This document shows positions 52,301-61,439 of a DNA stretch of 64,000 nucleotides, one piece after another. Source of the DNA: Lumbricus rubellus (Eukaryota; Annelida; Clitellata; Crassiclitellata; Lumbricidae); contig OX243811.1 in the NCBI GenBank assembly GCA_945859605.1, positions 59,620,044 through 59,684,043 of the forward strand. Reading direction: 5' to 3'. The notes under the pieces were generated by a model. The model was given only the letters and a program-made list of their open reading frames with translations. It had not been told where the DNA came from and ran no database searches. Each line of letters begins with the position of its first letter. Positions within the stretch are counted from its first letter, which is position 1. A program made the position numbers and the translations under genes.

Positions 52301-52836
52301 GTGCATTTTAATCGAGCCCTATGCTACCCATCTGCGCTCAATGAGATCGAAAGCCATAAGTGAGATGGAGCACATGTGCACTGTGCAGGCTGCAAGACAA
52401 TCATTACGCAGAAGTAATCAGAACTAATCACTAAGCTTAAACTGATTACCCATGCATGTTTGTACATGTATGACTAACGAATTAAAGTGAATCTAAATGT
52501 CCAAAATGAGCTATATTATACATTATTCCTAACTTAATTTTAGTGTTGGAATGCATGGTTCTGGGTTTGTGCTTTACGCCTAATCTACGACTCTGTTCTC
52601 TGTCGCTGTGGTAGGCCTATATTAAGCATAATAGGCTATTAATATAGTTATCGTAACATATTTTACGATTTTTAATGCTCTTACCAGAAGAGTAGTCTAA
52701 TGATCAAGCGTTTATAATAGTCAAACAGTAGAAGTTGCTTACTTTTGGAATCATAATTCGCGAAGGAATCAGCGAGTTGAAGGAACATTAAAACAATGGC
52801 CAGGAAGCACGATGGAAGGAAGACTTTCTTCTCCAT
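40060..52836 (-). CDS. ErbB/EGFR-like receptor ectodomain gene, 12 exons
   Basis: Twelve minus-strand exons join with matching phases and follow the EGFR-family order. These are signal peptide (52743-52836), L1 (51880-52248, 50804-50941), furin-like Cys-rich (48602-48679, 47430-47545, 46739-46880, 46172-46279), L2 (45451-45553, 44184-44333, 42784-43058), and a second Cys-rich region (41473-41684, 40060-40368). The family binds EGF/neuregulin-type ligands at the cell surface and signals through a cytoplasmic tyrosine kinase. Here about 680 residues of ectodomain are complete. I find no transmembrane or kinase exon before the converging IgR-B gene ends at 32033. It may be a secreted or truncated receptor, or its 3' end may be lost by rearrangement or assembly error. 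Cysteine spacing is intact, so the ectodomain looks functional. Confidence 0.85.
41473..41684 (-). CDS. ErbB-like exon 11, second furin-like segment
   Basis: The exon has 212 nt, acceptor CTACAG, donor AAG/GTAAAT, phase 1 in, 0 out. It encodes VCSNQCTSDGCWGPTNEDC, then CAGYRFGLTCVESC and CQRCHEECLDSC. This is the start of ErbB domain IV. Confidence 0.9.
42021..42606. mobile_element. Mariner-type MITE with about 110-bp TIRs and TA TSD
   Basis: The ends CACTGTGTCCCAATAAATCG and, inverted, CACTGTGCCCCAATAAATCG are flanked by TA. The arms reach to about 42125 and 42500. It sits in an ErbB-like intron and has no transposase. Confidence 0.88.
42784..43058 (-). CDS. ErbB-like exon 10, L2 domain C-terminal part
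   Basis: The exon has 275 nt, acceptor TGCACAG, donor TGCG/GTAGGC, phase 2 in, 1 out. It encodes LAVAIARTSLVELGLTSLKE, then ISNGGVAI and LCYVDRINWTQIG. Family pattern: LGLRSLKEISDG and LCYxxTINW. Confidence 0.9.
43330..43690 (+). pseudogene. LINE RT C-terminal fragment
   Basis: The frame reads NSFSVVGPSIWNDLPSKL when one apparent stop is passed. It continues to QSLKSFSFDVRG, the usual C-terminal end of LINE ORF2 proteins (FSVxGPxLWNxLP). Truncated, with stops. Confidence 0.55.
44184..44333 (-). CDS. ErbB-like exon 9, L2 domain middle
   Basis: The exon has 150 nt, acceptor TTAAAG, donor AG/GTATGT, phase 2-2. It encodes LDVFESVEEITGYLMVQGSH and LRNLKVVSGRT. Family pattern: LDILKTVKEITGFLLIQ and FENLEIIRGRT. 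Confidence 0.9.
45150..45290 (-). mobile_element. L2/CR1-like LINE 3' tail fragment
   Basis: The segment TACTCAGAAGCGCTCCCAAC then CCAACCCCGGTTAAAGAGAA and CTCATTCCAGAC is the inverse of the LINE 3' end. It is in an ErbB-like intron. Confidence 0.65.
45451..45553 (-). CDS. ErbB-like exon 8, L2 domain start
   Basis: The exon has 103 nt, acceptor TTCTAG, donor CG/GTGGGT, phase 1 in, 2 out. It encodes CPGGTVDRHTVENFSGCTII then DGDLQILMRTFAG. Family pattern: [22 protein letters not shown]. Confidence 0.88.
45603..45808. mobile_element. hAT-like MITE (GGGCGGATCCAG family), copy 2
   Basis: Runs from CAAGGGCGGATCCAG to TGTATCCGCCCTTG. Flanks ACACCATC / ACACCGTC (7 of 8). It lies only 50 bp upstream of ErbB-like exon 8 (in the intron), and is a shorter relative of 22741-23051. 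Confidence 0.85.
46172..46279 (-). CDS. ErbB-like exon 7, end of first Cys-rich region
   Basis: The exon has 108 nt, acceptor CTGTAG, donor AAA/GTAAGT, phase 1-1. It encodes ETCVAKCSDGHMSDMDRKCK then SCKNGVCPK. Family pattern: [25 protein letters not shown]. Confidence 0.88.
46739..46880 (-). CDS. ErbB-like exon 6, Cys-rich region
   Basis: The exon has 142 nt, acceptor CTGTAG, donor CAG/GTTGCT, phase 0 in, 1 out. It encodes ACRYFVNDGVCVDKCPGELI, then YNMKTYKLEPNPDVRYIYGA and NCLKECP. Family pattern: CRKFRDEATCKDTCP...YSFGATCVKKCP. Confidence 0.92.
47430..47545 (-). CDS. ErbB-like exon 5, Cys-rich region
   Basis: The exon has 116 nt, acceptor TTTTCAG, donor TGG/GTAAGT, phase 1 in, 0 out. It encodes CHRHCQWGCFGPGPYQCCDQ then QCAGGCVNNRSNCW. 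Family pattern: [22 protein letters not shown]. Confidence 0.9.
47584..47648. ncRNA. 65-nt hairpin, miRNA-precursor-like (unproven)
   Basis: Arms AATTCTGTTTACTAACGTGT / ACACGTAAGTAGACAGAATT plus CACTTAAT/ATTAAGTG pair with two small mismatches and a 6-nt loop. It is 40 bp upstream of exon 5 in the ErbB-like intron. A tiny palindromic repeat is an alternative. Confidence 0.35.
48602..48679 (-). CDS. ErbB-like exon 4, start of first Cys-rich region
   Basis: The exon has 78 nt, acceptor TTTTAG, donor AAAA/GTAAGT, phase 1-1. It encodes EECHSNCTFNGVAHCWGPGP then DKRQK. Family pattern: [20 protein letters not shown]. Confidence 0.85.
50804..50941 (-). CDS. ErbB-like exon 3, L1 domain C-terminal part
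   Basis: The exon has 138 nt, acceptor TTACAG, phase 1. It encodes EILDGNVMIENNNLLCYAET then INWTDIL. Family pattern: [26 protein letters not shown]. The donor is uncertain: CCTT/GTATGC at 50804 keeps phase 1 as exon 4 requires. A nearer GATCA/GTATCG would give phase 2. Confidence 0.8.
51597..51653. ncRNA. Hairpin with perfect 19-bp stem
   Basis: ATCACGCAATTCACAGAGC and its exact complement are separated by a 19-nt AT-rich loop. It is in the first large ErbB-like intron, 30 bp from a second hairpin. Whether transcribed or a small palindromic repeat is unknown. Confidence 0.4.
51683..51765. ncRNA. 83-nt hairpin with about 34-bp stem
   Basis: The outer arm TGAACACAATTATTCGGT, a single mismatch, then CATTCTGAGTCAGTC, pair with the inverse arm ending at 51765. 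The size and single mismatch resemble a miRNA or siRNA precursor, but near-perfect pairing also fits a recent inverted duplication. Confidence 0.4.
51880..52248 (-). CDS. ErbB-like exon 2, L1 domain
   Basis: The exon has 369 nt, acceptor TTGAAG, donor CGTG/GTAGGA, phase 1-1. It encodes CLGSSSGLSHTNAGQPWSRY, then NCTTVLESLEIVF, YDMSFLKSIRDVNGYVLVDG and LTNLRVIRGRTLY. Family pattern: [32 protein letters not shown] and LENLQIIRG. This is a leucine-rich L domain that contacts ligand in the family. Confidence 0.93.
52743..52836 (-). CDS. ErbB-like exon 1, start codon and signal peptide
   Basis: The exon has 94 nt from ATG (52836-52834) to AAAA/GTAAGC, phase 1. It encodes MEKKVFLPSCFLAIVLMFLQ then LADSFANYDSK: basic start, hydrophobic core, and a plausible cleavage after ADS or SFA. 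The start context is good (A at -3, G at +4). Confidence 0.85.
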
Positions 52837-53048
52837 TCTGCAGACCAGAAACCAATCCGATTCACCTGATGAATTAACGATCAGCTGACTTTCTGGTACA
52901 CGAAAGTCTCTATCAACTTACTGTGTCTTCAAACGCTGGCGCAGATCTGCAGACAAGTTTTTCACTTGACGAGTTTGCTTGAAGTTATAATTATCCTACG
53001 ATCATCCAACTACAACAGTAATGAAAGTGACTGCATGATTGCAGACTA

Positions 53049-53056
53049 TATTTATA
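53049..53056 (-). promoter_or_regulatory. Possible TATA box of ErbB-like gene
   Basis: TATAAATA on the minus strand, 213 bp upstream of the start codon. The position would allow a 5' UTR of about 180 nt. Chance occurrence in AT-rich DNA cannot be excluded. Confidence 0.35.
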
Positions 53057-53662
53057 AGCCACAGAGAATGTAATCAACGCAGATACCTGCTATCATATTG
53101 TACTAACCAATGGGATTGTTATTAAGCCTAACGATGCGTAAGCAATAACTAAGCATCTATGCCAAAGCCACCAACAAAGATTGCGGAAGTAAGTTATTTT
53201 AGTCTGTAAAACTCCATAGACATGTTTATACATTGTAAGCTTAACCACTTTCAAAGCGCTTACGTTCAATCCTAGATGGCCTGCTATTAGACTAAGTCTT
53301 AGACTCTATTCATCGAAGATCAAATTCCTTCGCGCGAAGAGTCAACAAAATCTACAAAACGACTGACTTCCTCTATGCAACTGGGTGAACTGCATGCCTG
53401 CTGTGTCTATAACAGATGCGCGTACTTTAGACATCCTTTTCACCACCACCTTGTCTTTTTATGACCCTGTTCAAGTTAAATGCAAATCAGCACATTTTCA
53501 CTTTCTGAGTATTCGCTGAATCAGATAATATGATGTAGCTCGCACGGGTTGGGTACTATATAGCCAGAGCTATAACAAAATAACCTACCTTTCAGAATCA
53601 GCATATCAACTATTAGGCCTATTATTATTATAATAATACGTTTAAAGCGGCATACTTACGGC

Positions 53663-54300
53663 TCATAGCATGGAGCGTATATGCGCAGTGTTGTATACAT
53701 GTATCTTAAAATTATTCATAGCTCCATCATCCAGTTTTTCCAAATATAAATCGGCACACCCCCGTGAGAACGGCTTTCCCTTGGCTATGCCAAGGATCTG
53801 GAGGAAGACAATTTCCCCAAAGTAAAAATCGTTATTCTTTAGGGTTAATTCAAGGAGGGTAAGGATTTCCCTGACTGGTCGGTTAGGGTATTTAAGAAAT
53901 GCATCCTCGACCACTTTAAGTGTCCGGCCAATATTCATGTTGGTGAAGAGAGAAACAACATCCCCAGTAACCAGGATATCATCTTCATTTATGGTGATAG
54001 CCTATTACGAATTTTTCTATAGGCCTATGAAGTCATGAGTTACTGATGTAGGAAGGGTATTTACGGGCTAAGGGGACTATAAAATAATTAATATACTCAC
54101 TAACCCTGCGGGTCCCCACATCATAAATAATTGGTCTACCCTCCGGCATGTCGATCTGTGGCCATTTCTCACGGGCTTTGTGTATCTTAGGGAGAAGGTT
54201 GAAGGACCTATCCTTATCAGTACTATTCGCTGACAAATAGTCCATATGTTTAAGGGTAATGAAGGCCTGATCATACAGTTTTCTCACAATGTCATTGATA
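53663..54300 (-). pseudogene. Penelope-like element reverse-transcriptase fragment
   Basis: The first frame (54033-54287) has LLPKIHKAREKWPQIDMPEG, RPIIYDVGTRRVSEYIN and FIVPLARKYPSYISNS. The next (down to 53663) has DDILVTGDVVSLFTNMNIG and LLELTLKNNDFYFGEIVFLQ, then GIAKGKPFSRGCADLYLEKL. These are the fingers and palm of a PLE reverse transcriptase (GRPI, LVTxDVxSLFTN, F-x-Q-x-x-G-x-x-x-G). A frame break near 54020 and truncation show it is dead. Confidence 0.85.
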
Positions 54301-54735
54301 GGGCAAAATCGAGAGATGGCTTATCAGTCTCCGGATAGAATCCCGATTGATAATGCCAACCTTTAACACAAAATCCGATTATCATGTCATGTGGTCTACA
54401 TGTAAACATTGACATTGTTTAGAAAATTTACAGTTGAGCACTTGAAGTAAGCTTATATAGGCTTTACATAAGAATGTATGTTTTGTCAATGCGTTACATG
54501 CAATAATAGATACTCTCAGTTAGTTAGAAATTGTCAGCAGTGGTTTTTTGTGTCAAAAATCGCGACATGGTTTTATCGTATCATGGCATTTTACCGATCG
54601 ATAGTTCCAACATTTAAGAAAATCAATTGTCGTGTGTTGTGGCCTGAGCAACAGTGAGCATTGTTGCAAATATACATTATATATGCCCATTAGCTATGCA
54701 TAAAGATGTATTCAATGATTTGTATACGTTATATA

Positions 54736-55168
54736 CATGGGCGCCCGCACATAGGGGCAAGGGGGGGCACTTGCCCCCCCTGGAAAAGTGAAACTTATTT
54801 ACTTAACTACTACTTTTTAGTTTCTAACAAATTTCTTAGCATTAAAACACTAATCATACGAATGATACACATGTGAAAGTGATAAATTTACGTTTATGAA
54901 TATCTATAGAAATAAATATATAATTATATATAATAGTGCCCTTCATGGACCTACTTTTTAACATCTACTTTTTTATTTTTAACCAATTTTTCGCAAAAAT
55001 AATACACAAAATGAAACTGAGAAATTTGCATTAAAAATGTCTTTGAAAAAATACCCGTGTTTATAATATCCAGCGCTGTTTTTAGCATGCTTTTGTCACT
55101 GAAAAGTTTAACCGTGACCACCGTAAAATTTTTGCCCCCTCCTGCAAAATTTTCTGCGGGCGCCCATG
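54736..55168. mobile_element. hAT-like MITE (GGGCGCCCGC family), copy 2
   Basis: The inverted ends CATGGGCGCCCGCA / TGCGGGCGCCCATG have a perfect 8-bp duplication GTTATATA (54728-54735, 55169-55176). Closely related to 17806-18248. Confidence 0.9.
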
Positions 55169-55744
55169 GTTATATACATGTATAATACAAGACGTTGTCA
55201 CGTGAGATGATTCACGATCATCCATACTATATCCAATACCCGCATACAGGCCCTATATGGCAAAACTTCAAAATCTTCGGGAAGCCCCAATATGTTCCAC
55301 AATAATTACCAAATAATTACTGTGTGCTTCTTATACCAATTGGCAACTTTCCCTCACTCTTAATAGTACTTGCCGAAGAAACAAATTTTCCCATGGGGAA
55401 TCGATCCACCCTATTAGGGTGGATCGAAAAATATTTTTTCGTCGTATCAGTTATTAAGAGTAAGGAAACGTTGCCTTTGCTACACCTGAATATAACTGTG
55501 TAAAACGATTTTGGATATAAACAGCAGCTTCGGGCTCCCCAAGGAGGTAGAAAAATTGACTAAGCCAGAATTGAAAAAATGAACGGTACGCTGGCAGTTT
55601 TCTACCAAATTCTTCCCATTCCTGGTATTTGGCAGCCTCCAACACTTGGAGTAATCCATATCTATTGCAATATGTCTGTTCAACACTTTGCCTATTTTAT
55701 TTCTTTTGTATCTATGCTTTTTATTAGGTTAATGGTGTAATAGG

Positions 55745-56436
55745 GGTGTACGGACCATTGCTCATAGGCTCATTGCTCATAGGCTCATTGCTCATAGGCT
55801 TATTGCTCATATGGCTCATTGCTCATAGGGTCTATTGCTCATAGGTCTTTTTGCTCATATGGCTCATTGGTCATAGGGTCGCAATAAAATACAAGTAAAA
55901 TTAGTCAAATGAAGGTACATAAAAGAAAACACTGATTGAAAATATAAAGAAACATTTAATAGAACTGTTCAAGTAAAAGCTTGATAACTAACCACTAGAG
56001 GTGAAATTGTTCAATTATAAAAACGTTACACTTTTTAACAAGTAGATAGTTCACTACTTCACATGTCAATTAAAAAACAGAATTGTTCATTGTCTTATAT
56101 GTCCACTTACACATAGTTGACTACCGGTACTTAAAACTAACCACCATAGTAATTATCTTCAAGTAATTATCTTCACAAGTTTCTTCAGTGCCAGCGATTC
56201 TATTAGTCTACCAACGCTAATTGTCCCTAATTGATAAGCACAAACTAAGGCGTGAAGACGGTCACCTATGAGCAATGGTGTATTTGTTTTAGACATAGGC
56301 CAAAGTTCATTGATTTTAGGCATATGACCGATGAGCCTATGAGCAATAGACCCTATGAGCAATGAGCCGTATGAGTAATAAGCCTATGAGCAATGAGCCT
56401 ATGAGCAATGAGCCTATGAGCAATGGTCCTAGAGCC
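55745..56436. mobile_element. Foldback element with ATTGCTCATAGGCTC arms, 8-bp TSD
   Basis: The left arm (55755-55880) has about eight units of CATTGCTCATAGGCT. The right arm (56325-56428) is the inverse array. The segment is flanked by GTAATAGG on both sides (55737-55744, 56437-56444). The core is AT-rich and non-coding. Confidence 0.85.
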
Positions 56437-56999
56437 GTAATAGGCACGGGCACAAACCGTCCCTCGTCCCATCTCCAATTATGTCAATTACTATAACATT
56501 AAGATCGTGCATTCCAGGCATTGAGTGGGTTTCCTTAGTGAGTGAGTTATTGATAAGTTAAATACTAAAGAGCGAGACCAGAGACAAGGTATCAAGTGAA
56601 GGGGAGAATTGATGAGGATAGGTTAGTTTCTGTTTGAGGTTGCTTTGTTTAGAATAAGCATTAGGACCCGTAAGTGTGAGAATCGTGTGCTACTGGAGAT
56701 GGTGCCCTTCTATTACCTGGTCAGGTGTGTAGGAATGGTACCAAAGGGTATAACCAGTGGGAAACCTCTTTGTTATTGCTAATGCATTCAAACCCCGGGG
56801 AATATTTACCTATATGGTTCTCTTGGGAATGCCAGATATCATGTTTCAACTTACGTAGGGATCTACGGTTGTATCCCCGCTTAGGCTACTTAGGGATCGG
56901 GTATTGCATGCCATGTCAAAATCACTTTGGAAGGAACAGATACACTTGCATCAAATTATTTGGGATTTAAAGACGCCATTGAATGTGTGTCTAGGGTGG

Positions 57000-57290
57000 A
57001 AGGATGAGGTGTGAACAAGCTGTTGGGTATCGGTAGCCTTGAAGAAGATCTTGGTTTGTAAGGAACCGTTAGTGGTATTGTCCGTTTTATACTTCCGTCA
57101 TGTCCAAAAAGTTAATTTCAGAAGAATTGTAATTAAGTGAAATTTTTATATCGGGTATTATGGAGTTTTAAAAGGATTCATACTCGAGAATATCCAAAGG
57201 AGGTCCAGGCCAAATCAGGAAAATGTCATCAAGAAATCTGAAAAAGAGCTTAGGATGTACATTGCGCACTCGATCTTTGACTCTAACTTA
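57000..57290 (-). pseudogene. Penelope-like RT fragment with the catalytic motif
   Basis: The minus-strand frame reads VHPKLFFRFLDDIFLIWPGP, then, after an in-frame stop, IIPDIKISLNYNSSEINFLD. F-L-D-D-I-F is the catalytic aspartate motif of PLE reverse transcriptases, followed by the typical FLD strand. On this strand it lies before the upstream half of the RT at 53663-54300. The two are therefore separate copies or a rearranged one. Confidence 0.8.
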
Positions 57291-57524
57291 ATTGTTATGA
57301 CTGGTTGACTAGATCCAAAAAGTAGAGGGTTCGGTTGTGTTTTAGTTAACCGTGTCTCTGTAAAGGCAAATGTGTTTATCTACATGTATATCCCGAGGAA
57401 AGGATGAGAAAGACGGTGTTTCATTTCCGCAGAATGATTGGTATCGTGTAATGAACGAAAGTCCAAGGTGCAGAGTAGGTCTACAAATCTGTTTCTGCTT
57501 AGGTTTTGAGACCTACTCTGAGCG

Positions 57525-57640
57525 CAGAAGGAGAAGGAGGATACGAAGGAGGAGAGGAGAGAGGTGGAGAAAAAGGAGGAGAACGTAAAGAAGGATGATG
57601 AGAAGGAGGAGAAAGAGAAGGAGCAGGGCTTAACACGGCA
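57525..57640. repeat. GA-rich purine tract
   Basis: Degenerate (GAAGGAGGA)n, giving an Arg-rich spurious frame. Confidence 0.9.
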
Positions 57641-57844
57641 GCAGCAAAGTACAACGACGACAAGGAGCGGAGTTTACTGTTAGCCTACTTATAAGAAGAT
57701 GGGCTTTACGTGAACGCCTCCCAAAATTATAATTAGCACACGGGGGAATCCAGTGAGGATGATATCGCAATCGTAATCGTATACTCGGATTTTCTACATC
57801 GCCCATAAAAGCTAAGTCGCGGGAACCGGTTTAATCTTGCCTTG

Positions 57845-58085
57845 CCCTTGCCTTCAACCTTCCTCGATACGAGGGTTGGTTGCACTTTGGACTATTCTTC
57901 TCCATTCTCTCCTGTCGCCAGTTGCTCTCAGTAATGCCTCTGTTGATAATCCCGTCCATTCACACATGTTGTCCCACCACCTCTTCCTAGGTCTTCCTCT
58001 TGATCTTGCTCCCGGAACCGTTCCTTGCATAATCTCCTTCTCTAAACAATCTCCATGCTTCCTCATGATGTGCCCGAAGTAAGCC
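57845..58085 (-). pseudogene. LINE C-terminal fragment (GRPRKRWWDN type)
   Basis: The minus-strand frame encodes KHGDCLEKEIMQGTVPGARS then RGRPRKRWWDNMCEWTGLS and ATGDRREWRRIV. This is the conserved C-terminal G-x-R-x-x-G-R-P-x-x-x-W-x-D domain of RTE-like and related LINEs. Only the last 70 codons remain. Confidence 0.8.
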
Positions 58086-58089
58086 CGGT

Positions 58090-59540
58090 TTAATCACAAA
58101 TTCAATATTCAGAGGTCGCGATCTGGAGAAACAGGCAAGCAGTTAGACAGAAAGCAATGCTGGATGTTGTTTAGAGTTGGAACAGCGTGGGAGGTAAGGG
58201 AAGTGAAAGAATCAGGATTGGATCTGTGAAAAGCAGTGTTTTGAGTTTCGAGTGCTGTCCCCGGATAGTGTTTTGCGACCAAGTGTATAATTTTTTTAGA
58301 AGATTGTAGGCCTAAAGCAGGGTAGCCATTTTGTCTTGTTGTCGCGATTATAGGGACGAAGGTTCAAGGTTGTGAGGTCTGACTATGTTTTCAGATGCGC
58401 CTTGTATATACGAGTACAAATTCCTGCATATCGTCACTCGCTTATATACCCACATTTTAGCTGTTTTATTTTATTTTATTTTATTTTGGAGGCTTACCGC
58501 TATTCTTATCATCATCCAGCGGCAATCCACATAACGATATCGGAAGCCCAGACAATCAATCGTCGGAGTGGGGCGCAGCGGCTGATTTTAGGCGTGTTGT
58601 ATGGTAGGCCCTATCATTATTATTATTGTCATTATTACTTTTACCCGAGGTATCCATGATCCCTCATCTTCGGTTAATCCCTTTAAGTTGTATTTCCTGG
58701 CCTGCTAATGACTAGGCCTACGCTTCAATACAGGACACTGCTGCCACATAGTGATTACATATGCTAGTATAAAAAAATGATAGGCTATAGGCCTACAATA
58801 TATTACACCATGAAGCTGTCATCGTTGTCATTTGTGCTGCATCTATTGAACAACGCAATCTAACGACTTTCGCATAAATCGATTATAATGAGCAATTGCC
58901 CGTGAAGGACTTCACAGTTAAAAACATAAAAAGAATCAGAATTATTGTTAATCTTAGCGCTACTGGTCAAGCTTTCCTTTCCATCGCTTTCCAAGTTAGC
59001 CTACTATGCTTCACACATGACTTGATATTGTGTACGGTAACATAATAATGTCATACTACAGGCTAATGTCTAGAATTTCATCAGAAACCCCGTAGGACTA
59101 TGCAACATTTTAGCGCAATTTTTTTGCTGAATATAATTGGTGTGTCCATGAAGAGTTGACTTAGCTTTAAATCGAGTTGGAATATTTAAAAAAAAATATT
59201 ATGCAGAACTGATACCAGAACTAGGTCTACGCCTAAACCGAAATTCTGAATTTAAATTAAATTGATTGCGATTGGAGGTCTAATAATTGTTTGAACTTTT
59301 AAACTAAAATTATCAGATTAAAAGTTTGCACATTATAGAATAAGGTGATCGCTGTACAATAATAATAGCAGCTATGCAGATTACTTAGGCCTATAACAAC
59401 ACTGAGAGGAAGGCCTGTTGGTCGAGTCTTTCGTTAAAGCTACAGTATAGAATACTATAGATAATTAATTTGAGGCGACGATGGACGACAGCCTTAGCGG
59501 CACTTGCAAAGTTTCCTCTGAGGCTCTGAACGACGTCTCC
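58090..59540. other. No gene recognised
   Basis: AT-rich sequence with TAGGCCTA palindromes and a short TTTTA tract near 58465. No exon or element end could be supported. Confidence 0.5.
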
Positions 59541-59544
59541 CATT

Positions 59545-59800
59545 TGTTTGTTGTGTTTTGTTTGTTTGTGTGTGCACTTGTTATAGCGCCCCGTCAAGCT
59601 CTCTTTAGTCAGAGGAGCTCCCGATTGCAGCACGGACACTGGATCGGAGTTTCACGCCGAAGAACTGAGCAATTGCGAATGAAGAACTTGCCCAATGCCC
59701 AAGGTGGCAAGGTCCCTACGCGTCGACTTGAGGTGGATTCGAACCTGCAACCCTTCGACTGCAAGGCGACGAAGATACCCACTACACCCCTGCGCCCCAC
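59545..59800 (-). mobile_element. tRNA-derived SINE, minus-strand copy
   Basis: Same family as 14544-14760. Read from the right: GGGGCGCAGGGGTGTAGTGG head, B-box GGTTCGAATCC and tail GGGAGCTCCTCTGACTAAAG. Confidence 0.8.
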
Positions 59801-59975
59801 CTTGGTAGAAGGTGACGCACGTACGGCTACCTATTGAACCATCGCGTCCACGCGTGGAAAAGGTACTTCGTCTCATCGCCAGCCATATGATAGATCGGCG
59901 CACCGACAGGGCTTGAGGTTGTTTCAAACATTCACTTACATGGATCCTAGACTCGACCGGAGGAACACCATACGA

Positions 59976-60972
59976 CAGTGGTGGCCAACCTGCGGCACGC
60001 GTGCCACTTGTGGCACGCCGGCCTATGATGAGTGGCACGGAGGACCATGGCATTTTTGAAAAATATTTATGCTACTAGATCTGCTAGTTTACAATGTTAT
60101 CTCTTAGGGCACTAGGCGAAACCAAGGGCTCCTATATATTTAGTGCAATATATCTAGATGTCTATGGCGAATCTCAGCCACCTCTGTAACTCCATAGCTG
60201 CAGTGACCATGCAGAGCAAGGTTAATTAACTGCAGACGGACACAGCGCAGGTGCGCAGACTCATCAGTCGGCTGACGGTCAAAGTCCACACTCTCCACAG
60301 CATCCATTCAGAGATAAGAAATTGAGTTTCACCCCACCGTAGGGCTGCAGGATAAAACAAAGGAAGAGACTTCCTGATCTTCTCAAAATAATAGGTTTTT
60401 GGTGTTGGTTATGTCTTTAGCATTGCTATTCAATTGCTGTGTAGGCTACTGCAACAGTTGTGGTGCATGTATTTAAATAATTAACATTGAACTTCACTTC
60501 AGTGAGTTACAAGAGAACTCTAATGAAAACTACCGGCCTAGGTAAGCTATCAGAACGAATATTAGAGAAAGAACCTTTAGGCAGAACAGTCATTGTTTGC
60601 CAGTGATGAATTGATAATGATGGTCAAACTTATGCGAGTTAAGTCTGACATCAGCATGAAAGAAAACTCATTCTGATGGCGAGTAAAGTCTTTTTCAAGT
60701 TTTGTAAAGGTTCAAAATCTAAGCAATAATAATAATGTATAACATTGCAGCCATGGACACACGCTGTGATGAGACCGAATACCAAATTTTCACATATATA
60801 TATATATATATATTACATATAATAAAATTATATATAGTTACTTTATGCAAGTTTTAAATTGGAACAGGTTACAATTCCTCTTGTCAGGTAGGCTATATAA
60901 TTATGTGGTGGCACGCGGACGGTACGGGCGATAGTTTGTGGCACACTGAGTACAAAAGGTTGGCCACCACTG
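59976..60972. mobile_element. hAT-type element, non-autonomous, 8-bp TSD
   Basis: The ends CAGTGGTGGCCAACCT and, inverted, CAGTGGTGGCCAACCTTT have a perfect duplication CCATACGA (59968-59975, 60973-60980). Subterminal GGCACGC repeats occur at both ends. 997 bp with no transposase frame. Confidence 0.92.
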
Positions 60973-61269
60973 CCATACGATATGCGGAGAAATTCCGACG
61001 AACAAACCCGCAGAAGAAAATATTTCGATAGGGACCTATCTAAACGTTTTTGCAGCAGAAAACTTCGACATGCTAGAAATTAGCCTACTGAGTAAATTAT
61101 ATTCTTTAATAAACTAATCAGCCGAAATTATGCAGGAGTCAATATTTAACGTCCGATGTGGTGGATGTCACATTTTCACCAATAGGCCTACAGGCTATCC
61201 ATAATAATTATTTCGAAACAAATTGGAAGACGCTCAGTGCATGACGCTCAGTGCATGGCCTACATGCAA

Positions 61270-61343
61270 GCCCATGTAGGCCCATTCGACGATGATGGTA
61301 AAACATGCGATCGACACCAACGGGCGTTGAGCCCTCGGACTGA

Positions 61344-61435
<92 letters not shown>

Positions 61436-61437
61436 CG
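61270..61437 (+). mobile_element. LINE 3' end with long (ATG)n tail
   Basis: The sequence CGGGCGTTGAGCCCTCGGAC then TGAG runs into about 30 ATG units. The same pre-tail (GGGCGCTGAGCCCACGG) precedes the (ATG)n of the segments at 13828 and 17255, read on the minus strand. The His- and Met-rich open frames here are artefacts. Confidence 0.6.
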
Positions 61438-61439
61438 AT

